Assembly (NCBI RefSeq): GCF_030936135.1
Contig: NC_082598.1
Span: 9,862,687 to 9,926,686, forward strand
DNA from: Gavia stellata
Lineage: Eukaryota; Chordata; Aves; Gaviiformes; Gaviidae
Direction: 5' to 3'
DNA: 64,000 bases
Shown here piece by piece: positions 12,801-22,769 of the stretch; positions within the stretch are counted from its first letter, which is position 1, and each line of letters begins with the position of its first letter. The notes under the pieces were generated by a model that saw only the letters and a program-made list of their open reading frames with translations, was not told the origin of the DNA and ran no database searches. The position numbers and the translations under genes were made by a program.

Positions 12801-14023
12801 GTCTAAGACAAAAAAAAATTACACAGGAGAATTAAGGAAGGGAAAATGACAAGGTAGCAAGAGAAGTAGAAGGGCAATTAAACTGAATCTAAAAAGATAT
12901 CTGATTTTCTTTAAAATAAGCTGGGTTTTGGTCCAAATGTTCCATTTTAAAATGAACCCATGCCATATTTCTTCACATGTGTATCACTGATTTACACAGC
13001 AATGAACTACTACCCTTTTCACTGCTACACCATCAGGCTCCACTGATACAATACTTTACTACTTAAAGAAGAGCCTGAATGGTTATTTATGTAAAACTGA
13101 GGCTGCAACAAACACCATGTATACAAAAACAAATGCTAGATTTAAATCCCATTGACCAGATAATGTTCCAGGATCTAGTTCTCAGGAGAAAACAGACAAC
13201 TGAAATTGAACAAAACTCTAGCTTTCTATCTACTTCTTTCCAGAGCTACAAGACTGGCAGACTATGAAATACACAGAATTGAGAATAAAAATTCCATCTT
13301 GTAAAACCTCCCTAGTATTCACAACATTCTGAGTAAGATTTGCTCAACAGAGTCAAAGATCTGCTGAGGCAGTTTTGACATTACCTAGTTTGCTCTACCA
13401 CGGGGACTTCTGTTCACTTTTCCCCCTAGAATTTCACAAGGAGCGAGTTGTTAATGAACATGTGTTTAAGGGACAGACATGAGTCGGGAGAGTTCACAGG
13501 CCTTCTGGCAACTTCCCAGTACCTCTAGTGATCTTTAAATATCTAGTCCAGAGTCAAGTTAACATATACATTTAATTTACAGTATTAGTTAATTAATAGC
13601 TTGAAATTCTCATCTACTTCTATACTACATAGCAGGAATAGGAAGAAAAAAAATAATGAAATTGAGGGTACTGGTAATATCCTAGTTCCATGCACTCACA
13701 TAGTGGTATTTAATCAGAAAAGTCCCAGCAAATGTCACAGTTTCAGCTTAATTTCTTTTCTAAACCTGGAAACCTAAACTCTCACTTTTTTTCTTTTTAA
13801 ACAGGGACTAGAGGTTTGATATTGTTTTGTTTGTTTGGATTTCAGTTTTTCAACTGAAAATAGAAACACTTCAACAGGCTAAGATTTACTCACTCTGGTT
13901 ATTTCTTCTGCTAGTCTGAACTCCTACAGGAATAGACTGCAAAGCTGTCATAATCCTCTGAGCGATATCAGATAAAGGCACTTTAGAAGTCTCACATCCT
14001 ATGTATGATGTGTACCATTCCAT
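672..14023 (-). CDS. POLN: DNA polymerase nu, 5' half of gene (partial)
   Basis: Family A DNA polymerase related to POLQ and HELQ-linked polymerases, acting in the nucleus in translesion synthesis and crosslink repair. Coding segments in transcript order are 14023-13894, 8072-8026, 7076-6588, 6108-5918, 4053-3941 and 829-672. They join in one open frame of 1128 nt (376 codons), every junction phase agrees, and every intron is GT-AG. Similarity to human POLN is clear at the N terminus, around IRSLG and [11 protein letters not shown], at GVVVLVKNQ, at [11 protein letters not shown] and at [14 protein letters not shown]. The segment covers the low-complexity N-terminal region and the start of the inactive exonuclease-like domain. 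The polymerase domain (motifs A, B, C) is not in the window; the gene continues left of position 1. I saw no frameshift or stop inside the exons. The middle of the protein N terminus diverges quickly, so exon 2 is the least certain part. Confidence 0.9.
830..3940 (-). other. POLN: POLN intron, 3.1 kb
   Basis: AT-rich intron. ORFs in it are short and lack splice context or similarity. No recognisable mobile element. Confidence 0.7.
3941..4053 (-). CDS. POLN: POLN exon with ICFNAKDF motif
   Basis: An exon of 113 nt between acceptor TTCTGTGCAG and donor CAAG|GTAACT. It codes [20 protein letters not shown] and [17 protein letters not shown], nearly identical in pattern to the human segment. This is part of the exonuclease-like fold that in this family lacks proofreading activity. 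Confidence 0.92.
4054..5917 (-). other. POLN: POLN intron, 1.9 kb, with two short tandem duplications
   Basis: Very AT-rich intron. It contains an imperfect duplication of a segment around 4800-4858 (TTCTTACAACAAA...GGTTTCATCT twice) and a duplication around 4566-4613 (ATAGATTTTACYAATTA twice). Nothing else supported. Confidence 0.7.
4800..4858. repeat. Imperfect tandem duplication
   Basis: TTCTTACAACAAA followed by TAGGTTTCATCT occurs at 4800-4824 and again, with a short insertion, at 4830-4858. Within a POLN intron. Confidence 0.75.
5918..6108 (-). CDS. POLN: POLN exon, start of exonuclease-like domain
   Basis: An exon of 191 nt with no methionine, found by following the human protein. 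It starts after TTAACAG and ends at TTG|GTGAGA. It codes [13 protein letters not shown], then a variable loop, then [20 protein letters not shown]. The human equivalents are SSVRGIVVLVKRQ and IYIQIEHSAIWDQEQEAHQ. It ends in phase 2 and joins the next exon through a split tryptophan codon. Confidence 0.88.
6588..7076 (-). CDS. POLN: POLN large N-terminal exon
   Basis: An exon of 489 nt, 163 codons, phase 0 at both ends. The acceptor is TTTTTCCAG and the donor CAG|GTTAGT. It is basic and low in complexity, with a PRKRKQ cluster that may serve nuclear import. The patch [18 protein letters not shown] lines up with a KRKH...SEKTSK stretch in human POLN. The end, IRSLG...[18 protein letters not shown], lines up with the better conserved start of the structured region. 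Confidence 0.88.
7077..8025 (-). other. POLN: POLN intron, 0.95 kb, possible old repeat fragment
   Basis: Intron between the large N-terminal exon and the 47-nt exon. The stretch near 7355-7420 faintly resembles an old amniote interspersed repeat (CCAGTAACCTGCCTTCCA), but it is too decayed for a firm call. Confidence 0.5.
8026..8072 (-). CDS. POLN: POLN predicted small coding exon (47 nt)
   Basis: The first coding exon ends in phase 1, but the next recognisable exon at 7076 starts in phase 0, so a linking exon with 2 nt plus whole codons is required. This segment fits exactly: acceptor with a T-rich tract ending CCTCAG at 8073, 47 nt open in the required frame ([15 protein letters not shown] after the split arginine), and donor GGC|GTAAGA at 8026/8025. 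Similarity to human POLN is too weak to help, so the call rests on splice sites and phase only. Confidence 0.6.
8073..13893 (-). other. POLN: POLN intron, 5.8 kb
   Basis: Long intron between the start-codon exon and the predicted 47-nt exon. It contains a poly(A) tract near 12680-12700 and overlapping opposite ORFs at 11173-11632 that lack recognisable similarity. No gene is supported. Confidence 0.6.
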
Positions 14024-14037
14024 TTTTAAGACTAAAC
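13894..14037 (-). CDS. POLN: POLN exon with start codon
   Basis: The start codon is at 14023-14021 and 43 codons plus one base are coded before the donor AGA|GTGAGT at 13894/13893. Residues [13 protein letters not shown] match the human N terminus PLSSVAQKIMSAM. The exon begins at 14037 after a pyrimidine-rich acceptor ending TTTAG, leaving 14 nt of 5' UTR. Because a spliced acceptor precedes the ATG, the promoter must lie further upstream, to the right, beyond HAUS3. Confidence 0.88.
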
Positions 14038-16295
14038 CTAAACACAGAACACACAAATTATGCATTATATCAGGGCCACAAAACAATCTGCACTTACATT
14101 CTGTTGAAATTAAAGACAAACACATTCAGCCATTCATTCTCAATAGAAAAAGACATTTCCTCCCTGACATGCCTATCAGTTTTTTAAGTAATGTAAATAA
14201 ACATTAGCAAATTGTAATAACTTACAAAAAACATTAAGTGAAACTTCTTTGAAATAGTGTCCTAATACACTGATAAAAAGATTAAGCAGTCCTATTAAGT
14301 AAAGCTAGCTTCTAATAAAAAACCTGACAAATAAAACAAGATTTATCATTTATGTCTGAAATACTTTCCCCTTCCTCAATGTCTTTAAACGAGTCTAGAT
14401 CTACTGTATGCATACATCTAATGTTATTGGTGCTCAGATTTTATCAAGAAAAAAACCTTTCAACTGCCAAAATAGAACCAACACAAGATGAAAGAAACAA
14501 GTATTACTATCATGATATACAAACATTAGTGATGTGTTATTTCAGAAAATACTTATCATAAAAGACCTCTATTCATTAAACTTTGTGTAATTGATGTACT
14601 CAAGCACTATTAAATATTAAAAACATTAAAAGTTACCATAGTTTGTCAATTTAAGAAACAGGTCAGCAACACCTAAAGTCTCTACAAGCTTTGACTGCAG
14701 CTATTCCTGTTCTAAATTTTACCCTTTTTTGAAAAGTAGTTGCTTTTCCAGTTGACCTGTAGCCATACTCTATAATACATACTAAATACTTGGAGAGCCC
14801 CTAGAAACAACACACATGGGAGAATTAGAAACAATGGTGTCCATACTGATGACTATTGGTTTTACATAGTTAGACCAGAACAATGCATAAAACATACCAC
14901 AAACACAAGATAGATACCCATACAACATTTTCAAAATATTTAAAGAATTCAAAGTGTACAAGTCAATTGCTCTACCAAAAACTGTTGTTAAGTAAATTAT
15001 TCCTATACAAGTTAATAACTGGAGTCCTGTTACTCTGGTCTTCTCCCACTAAATCAAGTACATGAATAGACTTTCAAGTCAAGTTTAACAGTTTAACCAT
15101 CAAGTAAATAATATTTCCTCATGCTTACATAGAAATACTTTTCTTAGCTCAAGATCATAGGCAGATTGCAAGTTTGGATACTTACAAGTACAAACATCTG
15201 TATCCAGATTCAAAGAGGAACATCTATCAGGCTGCATTAGTATTGGCTATATCTATCTAGCTCAAATTTTACAGTAAGCATGTGAAAGGGAGAGAGGGGC
15301 AGAATGGCTTTCTTTCCCATGACATTCCTGAAGACAGAAGTATAATCCTTCCCCATGCACAGCTGTTCCTAACTCATAATTAAGAGCAACACTTCCTTCC
15401 TACACAGGGTAAAAACACTCCCTGACTTCTCAGGGTGGGAAGCAGCAGTCTTAAAGCCTCAGGGGCGTATCAAAATGAGAACCTAGCAGACTAAATATAA
15501 ACAAGACACTATGCATGAGAATACGCCTAAAACCAACACACAGATTTACCATAAATATTGACAACACTGAACTGAATTTATAGTGTTCGGCATTTAATAA
15601 TAGACACAGTGTATAGAATTAAGCAGCATGAAATCCAGATATAAAGACATCCAACCAGTAAGTTTTAAAAAAATTAAACATTTAAAAATAAGTTATACTC
15701 ACATAAAAGTTAAAAGTCTGCATTAAAATAGTTTTAAGACTATTGTTACTGAAGTTAAAACTCATTTACTAACCTTCATCAATATGTACAACGCTTGAAA
15801 GCAAGCACAGCTGATCCCATCAAAATATAAAAGACTGGAAGTTATCATACTATAAAAGAGTGTTTAGTTCCATTGGTATATTTAGGAAGCTATATAAAAA
15901 ACTGATAAACAGTCTAACAATGCACATGAAAGCAGAAGCATGAAAGCATCAGGACTCTGAATTGAAATGCCTATCATTATAAATTATAGAGCAAACTCAA
16001 AAGTCCAAAGGGTAAATTTAAAATTCTTTTTCTTTTAAGAGCCCATATGGGTATGAACTGGTTTCAGTGGAGACGATAGGCCATAAGTTAAATTAACAGA
16101 TATCAGAATGGTCTTAAAACAGATGGTCTTGGTACTTGGAACAGATTCCAGCACATATTCCAACACATTTCTAACAAAACGAATTCTTCTTCGGAGAACT
16201 GTAAGGGAAACAGTCACGGAGTATCTGCCTTGGAGAACTCTCTTCAGAAGGAACACATTACGTTCATGTCCAAAACCTGGAATGCCTTCTCCGTA
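14038..16295 (-). other. HAUS3-POLN spacer, probably POLN 5' intron
   Basis: Non-coding stretch between the HAUS3 3' end and the POLN start-codon exon. It must be part of a POLN 5' intron if POLN transcripts start at the CpG island. One 94-codon open stretch ending at 16035 is unexplained. Otherwise nothing is recognised. Confidence 0.6.
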
Positions 16296-16301
16296 TTTAT
16301 T
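16296..16301 (-). terminator. HAUS3: Candidate HAUS3 poly(A) signal
   Basis: An AATAAA hexamer on the minus strand, 395 nt after the HAUS3 stop codon. It is the only canonical hexamer I noticed in the first few hundred bases. Use is inferred; the downstream sequence is not strikingly GU-rich. Confidence 0.3.
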
Positions 16302-16695
16302 TTTCAGTTCACATATCAAAGGTTCTTAGCATGCAAGAAAAGTTATCTCAAGCATTCTGCTATGCTGCGTGCAGTGGAAATCAACGTACAGGCTAGCAGC
16401 AGAGCAGCCTGAATGTAATTCGTTCAAATAACCAATGTATTACTTCTTATCAAAGAACTTTGACAAAACTGAGATTTGAACTTGGTGGGCAGATGCCAAA
16501 AGCCATAAAGCAGCATACAATCCAAACTTGGTAACTGTGGCAGCTAAACATAAATTGCAATGATAGATAAATGTTAGCCTTGATAAGCTAATACTTATCA
16601 TTCCATAAACTCGTGGACAGTTTACATTAACATGTTTTCCTTTCTTAAGAGTACACTGAAGTTTAAACATTAAGAACTTCACTGGTGGTGAAATT

Positions 16696-16929
16696 CTAAT
16701 CTTCCAGACCACTGGCTTTAGCCTCAGACTGCTGCTCAAGCTTCTCCACCATCTCTTTCAAGTGGTCTTCATCTTTGAAAAAATACACATACAAGTTTCT
16801 TTCCATCTGATGCAGCTTATTGGACTCTAAAAAGTTTCTCTTTGACTTCACATCAGCAATCAGATCCATAAGAAGTTGATTTAGTTTATTTAAATCAACT
16901 TCTAGTTGATGAAACTGCTCAGTAAGCTC
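16696..16929 (-). CDS. HAUS3: HAUS3 terminal coding exon
   Basis: Acceptor ...TTTTTTGTTAG at 16930; stop codon TAG at 16698-16696. Codes ELTEQFHQLEVDLNKLNQLL, then NKLHQMERNLYVYFFKDEDH, ending SGLED. Human ends in AVSLED. The exon was outside the simple ORF calls because it has no in-frame leading methionine. Confidence 0.96.
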   Translation of the reverse strand, partial: ELTEQFHQLEVDLNKLNQLLMDLIADVKSKRNFLESNKLHQMERNLYVYFFKDEDHLKEMVEKLEQQSEAKASGLED

Positions 16930-19900
16930 CTAACAAAAAATACAAGACAAAATATTATTACTTTTATATTGTTAATACAATAGCTCAACTAGAACTATAA
17001 ACACGTTTTGCTTTTGGAAGCCACTTTCATTTGTAAGTGAAGAGTCATCATAAAAACTAGAAACACGTTATTTCATTTACTCGTTTACTATACCAGATGA
17101 GTTAAGACCATAAGAATCTGGCCCTCAACTAGATAGATGGTTGAATGACATTTCCAAATCAATTACAAGTCTTCATAGCTAGTTAAATCTTAAAAGGGAA
17201 CAAACAAAACCCACAAGAAATAAGCCAATTCAATTTTAAAATTAAATCAATAATTACCAGCTACAATTTTCCCAACTGTTATTCTTACGATAGTTCAGTG
17301 TAAGTAGGCTAGTCATCTACTTGCATGTTATTTCCTTATTAAAGGAATTACTTTTCTTGATAAACAGTAGCAATAGAAAGAGATGTCACTATGTTTTAAG
17401 AGGTAACTTGAAGAGGTAAGAGAATCAATAAAAAGGTATTTTATTGATTTAATAATGTGTAATCCCTAAATACTTGTTGTTCCAATTACAAAGTTTCATT
17501 TTTTAATAAAAACTGTTCTATATGTTGCAAATTCACTTGACAGATGGAAGTGTTAAATACATTTTTATGTATTTAACCAAGGGAGTATTATGTAACAGAA
17601 GACATCCCTCAATCCGCTTTTGAGATATCTACAATTATTTAAAAAACATAACAAATTGCATTGAACAACCCCTATTCCCATTTAAAAGAGACTCTAAACC
17701 CAGCACCTGGGAGCTCTGTAGCAGGATTGTCCTACTACAACTGTCCTTCAAAATTCTGATACTCTTATTTTGTCCAAATGAGCTACCCATGGCCAGGCTT
17801 TTTTGGGGGCCAAACCACAGTATTCAGGGGTTACAGGTAACAGGAGAAAAAAAGCCCATCTGAAATAAGGAGAAATTTAAATGAATTTTCCAGTGACATC
17901 ATATCCAAACGACATACTTCCCACACCATAAACTTACTAGTAATACATGACTGTATATGCCTTTGAAAGAAAATAAAAGTTAGATGCAACAATTTGCTCA
18001 GAAACAAAAAAATTATTACCTGCCAACATTTACAAAATCTAATATTTGGTAAGAACAATATAAATACTGGGCTCACCATCATTATGCTAATAAATTTGTT
18101 GCTGACATGTTGGAGCCAGTTTGTGTGTCTACAGCCTTCATACTACATTTTTCTCAGTAAAACAACATGACACACATGAATGTAATAATTTTACTAACTA
18201 GATAAGGGCTTACCTGACTACTGAGCTGTATCTGATTTCCTCCATGATACAGAGCATCATGAAGGGTATCTACATCACTTTTTAGCTTGGACAAAAGGAG
18301 AGACTGTTCTTGAGAAGATGCTGCTAGCTGATCTTGTACTGTAGCACAGTCCTGCTTTAACTTCTGAGCCATTTGCTCCAGGCTTTTGTATGTTTTAAAC
18401 AATTGTTGTTTTTTATTTTCTCCTTCCAGAAGCTGATATAGCCTGTAACAAATGAAGTTAGACACAAAAGCATTTTTAAGTTTCCTAAGCACTCCTGGCA
18501 TTATTAGTCAAGAGAAGATTTTCATGTTGAGAAGTCAGACAGAGGACTAGTAAAGGACAGTACTGCTCAGGCTACTCTTACTACACTGCTGTATCTCCCA
18601 CTGATTTAATGATTCTATCTATATATAGCTAGTACGTGATTAATAGGACTCCAAAATATTTCAATATTAAATGAACATCAGTGAAATACCAAAGTAACAG
18701 TTAATAAGTACACAATGAATGCCAATAGAAGTTGACAATGTGCTTTTGCCAACTATTTCTCCGCATTTCAAGGACAGCAAAGTAAGATACAATTTTTTAA
18801 GTGCTGAAAAACAGCAAACTTCAATGGCCAATAAGAAATAAGAGAAATCTTTATGACATTTTCAAGCTTACTGGAGTATTTCCCAATTCCTATCTATGAA
18901 AAGACTGCTAAAACATTCTCCAATTATTTACGGAGTCATGCAAAAGACAGCAATACTTGATGTACCAAACTGTACCCTTACACTGCATCAGGAAGAGTCT
19001 AATACGATTACAGATAACTTTGCTTGGTTGCTGGTACCACCTCTGCATATTAAAATCTTCAGCAGTTGAGCCCCAATATAGAATCTGATTGGCTTTAATA
19101 AGAGCAGGAGCTATATTTCAAAAGTAACTGAGTTTCTTTCAAGTGTCTTTTGCTTACAAACCCTTTAGGGTTTCTAACTCTTTCAACTTTCCTTCACAAT
19201 CATAAATACTAAGGCATGCCTTTTTAAAAAAAAAAAAAGGCAAAAAAGTAGCCAGACAACATTGTGATTCAGTGATTTGGAGACTTAATAATAAACCTGA
19301 ACAAAAATGTTCCAAGTTGCCAATGCAAACACACAATGGGCGCAAATTAATGCTGCCTAATTTTTGCAGTTATTCACTGCGCGAGACCATACTCAGCTAA
19401 CACTCAACAATTATCAAAAAACACTTAAAGCACCATTTTAAAGGAGGAGGAAAAGTCTGACATTAACACATCTATAATTATACAATACACCTCATCAAAA
19501 TATTTAGAGTCTTGAAGTGACAGCAACACAGCACACATTCCTACTGTATCATGTGAGCTACAGGGAGACCTAATTAATTAGATGGTGAAAATCCAGACTA
19601 CTACATGGGTGACAGGACACTGAAGCCAGATGGCAAATCAAGCAGCAAAAATGAGCTAAACATGTATCATATATTCAAGGAGTCACTCCTCTCTTCTACC
19701 ACATGGGCGTTTTCGCAGGCTAAGCTGATGAGGCCATGCATATGATCTGGGAAATCATTGCTATTAACAGCTGTCTACATCTATACTTCTAGAATAACTT
19801 TCAAGAGGTCCTAGATCAGGGCACCATATAAGACAGATCTGGCTTTAAACATCCATTATATTCTGGATATTGCTTAGGAATGCTTCAGAAATACTAACAA

Positions 19901-22651
19901 GACTGATAATTGAACAGTTTTTCCTCAGGCAAACCTGAAAAAAATTTCAAATGATAAGAGGTAAGTCTCATATCTTGAAGGCTTCAGTTTAGAAGAATTC
20001 AAAATACTAATTAGCTATAGCAAGTAATAAGAACTTAGCAATAGAAGTAATAGAATAAGAACTAAGTAATAAGAACTTAGCAATAGAATAGGCAAGCTAA
20101 GCCTTTATCTCCCCAATATTATTTCAAAGTAAGTCAAAGTTCAATAGTGACTATAATGCTTACCTGCAAGAGAAACCATCCTTTGAACTAATAGTGTTCC
20201 TTGGCTTTGCATGTTCAATTTGCTCAGTTATCACCTGTAGTCTCTGTTGCAACTCATTACCACTCTCTTTCAGAGATGCTACCAAATTCTCAAGTTGACA
20301 GCTGATCTCCTTATGTTTCTTCAACTCCATTTCATAGGCTAGTTCAATAAGTTCAAATGATGATTTCTGTCTTACCAAATGCCTGCATATTTCATCTTGT
20401 CTTGAAGCATAACAGTCCTGCTGAGCAACCTGACGATCCAAGTATCCTTTCACCACCGGCGCACTGAAAAGTCGTGCATTCTCTTTCAGAAGGGGAAGCA
20501 GCTCTTCGTTGTTTATCTGAGTTATTTCTTGTTTAATTGTCGAAATTTCATCATTTAAACTAGATATTTTGGCATCCAGGTTTTCTTGTTTTCCAATATC
20601 CTGCATAAACCAAAATATTTGTCGTCAGTTTCTTCATGGTTCTCTCCAAGCCACTTCCCTAGCACATTTCTTCAGTTCACACAAGATTCATGTACTTATG
20701 TTACGTTAAAAATCACTGCATCTTTGGTATCTACAAAATTAAATGAAGACTCCACAAGCAGTTTTACAGAACTTTACAACATAACAGAAATATGGATTTA
20801 AAAAGTAGATATCAAATAAATGTATTTCAATAAATAGTAATTTCATTCTATTGCAGGACCAGGACATAGTATATTGTGGAAAAAATAGAAAAGCTGTATT
20901 TTACTTAGCACCCAGATTTCAAGCATGTCTAACCAAAACCTCACATGCAAACACGATTTTTTATATTCCGTCGGATGACTATCAACACTACTATCAGAAT
21001 CGATCTTTTTCAAATTACTCTAATCAATCAAGCCCTATATGCTAGTCATCCATCCATAAATGAAAATATACAAACTGACATGCCTCAAGTTAGTCCATGA
21101 CTGGCAAAAGCTAGTATTTTTCTTTCTGTTACAATTTCTTCACATTCTTAAATTCCAGTAGTCATATCTGCTTGTCATTCACTTGTTGAGAGATTTCTGG
21201 GGCTTCAACTATCCGATCCAGTTATTTGGGATTTAAAACATGTCACCATAATGTCACCGTATTACAAATACTTGAGTTTCAAAAAAGTCAGTGAACTGAA
21301 ACTTTTCAATTTATGCTATGAAATATAAACAGGAATACATTTATCATATTACCTCCTCAATACCACAAAATTTCAACCAAAGTTAAACTTTTGTTTGTTG
21401 TATAGACAACTGAGAGTCAATTATAATTTGAAATTTCAAAGTTAAACTAAACTGGAAAGGTACTACTAAATTCTACGTTTTTTAAGGTAGTAATTCTGGA
21501 AAGTAGAGTTAAAGGTACTCTGCCATACCGATGAATTTCTAACCATAGAAACTGGAGCTATTTCACAAGAGGAGTTTTGTAAGCAAGACTAAAACTTCAT
21601 AAAAGTGCAATTTTACTATGTAAAAATAGCTGAAATAATAATAACTCTGCAATTCCTTTTACTCAATCCAGTTGAACATGTCGGCCTGTTTAAAATTCCA
21701 CTACCTTCACTTTTTGCGGCTTACCTTGTTCTTTAAGGACTGCAGCATGCTCTCCGCACATTTTATAGCTGAATTCATGCTCTCCTCTTCAGCTTGCATC
21801 TCAATTAGCTGATGTTGAGCACAAATATATGCTGTCTGGAGCCTGGCAATCTCTTGACTCTCTTCACAAACTTGATTAGTCTCATCGCAAGTGACTTGTT
21901 TGCTTATATCTGCAAGCTGAAAGCTGCCTTCATGTGAATTTTCAACCCATTCAGACATATCTTGATAAAAATGTTTTTTTATGCATGAGGTAAGTGCTGC
22001 AGTGCTTTGTTCTTCCTGAGACAAATACTTGTCCAAAGAAAGTTGGGAAAAAAACACTGGATGTGGACCTGACCCTTGTTCTGAATCTGAAGCAGTGAAG
22101 AAAGAGGCCAGTTTCTTAGCTGCATCCATAAGAGACAGCAGTTCCTTATTAAGCGTATTATTTGCTGCAGTAAACACTTCCAGTCCTTCTTTCAAATCTT
22201 TATGTGCTTCTTCCTCTTTGCTTTTTAATGTTTGCAACATATGGCTATTTGCAGAAACCATCATTTGAAGCTTATTATGCCGATGAATTTGAAGTTTTTT
22301 TAACTTCTGAAGAGTTTGAAGCTCATCCTCTAATTTCTTTAGTTCCTCCTCCTCTTCCTCCTCCTCCTCTTGGCTACTGTTCTTTGAATCCACGGGCTTC
22401 AAGGTTTTAAGGACTTCATCCAGTGCATTTCCTTCCAAAATGGGCTTACCAGACTCCAGAAGATTATCAAAATCTTGTAGTTCTTTTTCAGATACCACAT
22501 GCTGCTCGTTTACATATCCACAAAACCACTCCATAAATGATTTGTCTTCCAAAGACTCAAACAGCCAGTCAAAATCTTCTCCATTAAGCTCATCTGCTTT
22601 TGGATATCCAATTTTCTTAAGAGTTTCCACAAAATCATTTCCACAGCTCAT
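16696..22651 (-). CDS. HAUS3: HAUS augmin-like complex subunit 3, complete
   Basis: HAUS3 is one of eight augmin subunits. Augmin binds spindle microtubules and recruits gamma-tubulin ring complexes for branching nucleation, needed for spindle assembly and cytokinesis. Coding exons are 22651-21725, 20600-20164, 18442-18214 and 16929-16696. All introns are GT-AG, and the joined frame is 1827 nt, giving 608 residues against 603 in human. The N terminus MSCGNDFVETLKKIGYPKAD is almost identical to human; ILEGNALDEVLKTLK, LSLDKYLSQEEQSTAALTSC and LYQLLEGENKKQQ also match. Most of the protein is predicted coiled coil. A run of nine glutamates (residues 95-103), absent from human, accounts for part of the extra length. 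The start codon is supported by exact homology. No break or missing part is seen. Confidence 0.97.
16930..18213 (-). other. HAUS3: HAUS3 intron, 1.3 kb
   Basis: AT-rich intron between coding exons 3 and 4. Nothing recognised beyond splice sites. Confidence 0.8.
18214..18442 (-). CDS. HAUS3: HAUS3 coding exon 3 (229 nt)
   Basis: Between acceptor TTTGTTACAG and donor GTCAG|GTAAGC. Codes LYQLLEGENKKQQLFKTYKS, then KLKQDCATVQDQLAASSQEQ and GGNQIQLSSQ, all collinear with human. Confidence 0.97.
18443..20163 (-). other. HAUS3: HAUS3 intron, 1.7 kb
   Basis: Intron between coding exons 2 and 3. It contains a tandem duplication near its 5' end, listed separately. No embedded gene seen. Confidence 0.8.
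20022..20088. repeat. 25-bp tandem duplication, period 42
   Basis: The 25-mer beginning AAGTAATAAGAACTTAGCAA occurs exactly at 20022-20046 and again at 20064-20088. The 17-bp spacer is itself partly similar. It lies within a HAUS3 intron and looks like a recent local duplication. Confidence 0.85.
20164..20600 (-). CDS. HAUS3: HAUS3 coding exon 2 (437 nt)
   Basis: Between acceptor TTTATGCAG and donor TTGCAG|GTAAGC. Codes NLDAKISSLNDEISTIKQEI and further coiled coil through NTISSKDGFSC, parallel to human NLDAKISSLTSEIM...NTIDTKDYSTH. Ends in phase 2 and joins through a split arginine. Confidence 0.97.
20601..21724 (-). other. HAUS3: HAUS3 intron, 1.1 kb
   Basis: Intron between coding exons 1 and 2, AT-rich, with no recognisable element. 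Confidence 0.8.
21725..22651 (-). CDS. HAUS3: HAUS3 coding exon 1 (309 codons)
   Basis: Holds the start codon and about half the protein, including the conserved N-terminal globular segment and first coiled coil. The donor is AACAAG|GTAAGC at 21725/21724, phase 0. It ends MLQSLKNK, equivalent to human SLHSLTSK. Confidence 0.97.
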
Positions 22652-22691
22652 GGTTAAAATATTTTTTGTAAGCAGAAAAGTACAAGTACAT
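22635..22691 (-). promoter_or_regulatory. Upstream ORF 2 overlapping the HAUS3 start
   Basis: ATG at 22691-22689 opens an 18-codon frame that runs through the HAUS3 start codon in another frame and stops at TGA 22637-22635. An overlapping upstream ORF usually reduces translation of the main frame unless bypassed by leaky scanning. Confidence 0.5.
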
Positions 22692-22769
22692 GAAAAAATC
22701 TGGGGTATTATTCCAGTTGTAATTTTTTTGTCATTTTAAATGAATATTCCGTATTTTAATAAAAAGAGT
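22652..22769 (-). other. HAUS3: HAUS3 5' UTR part of start-codon exon
   Basis: A strong acceptor (CTTCCTTTTTCCTGTGCAG) ends at 22770, so the exon with the start codon probably begins at 22769 and has 118 nt of 5' UTR. No AG lies closer to the ATG with a comparable pyrimidine tract. The leader contains two upstream ATGs. Confidence 0.7.
22708..22734 (-). promoter_or_regulatory. Upstream ORF 1 in HAUS3 leader
   Basis: ATG at 22734-22732 opens an 8-codon ORF (MTKKLQLE) closed by TAA at 22710-22708, all within the predicted 5' UTR. It could lower initiation at the main ATG. Function is inferred. Confidence 0.5.

Noticed and set aside
22029-22739. Plus-strand ORFs opposite HAUS3 coding exon 1
   Set aside because: Antisense shadows of a well-supported coding exon.
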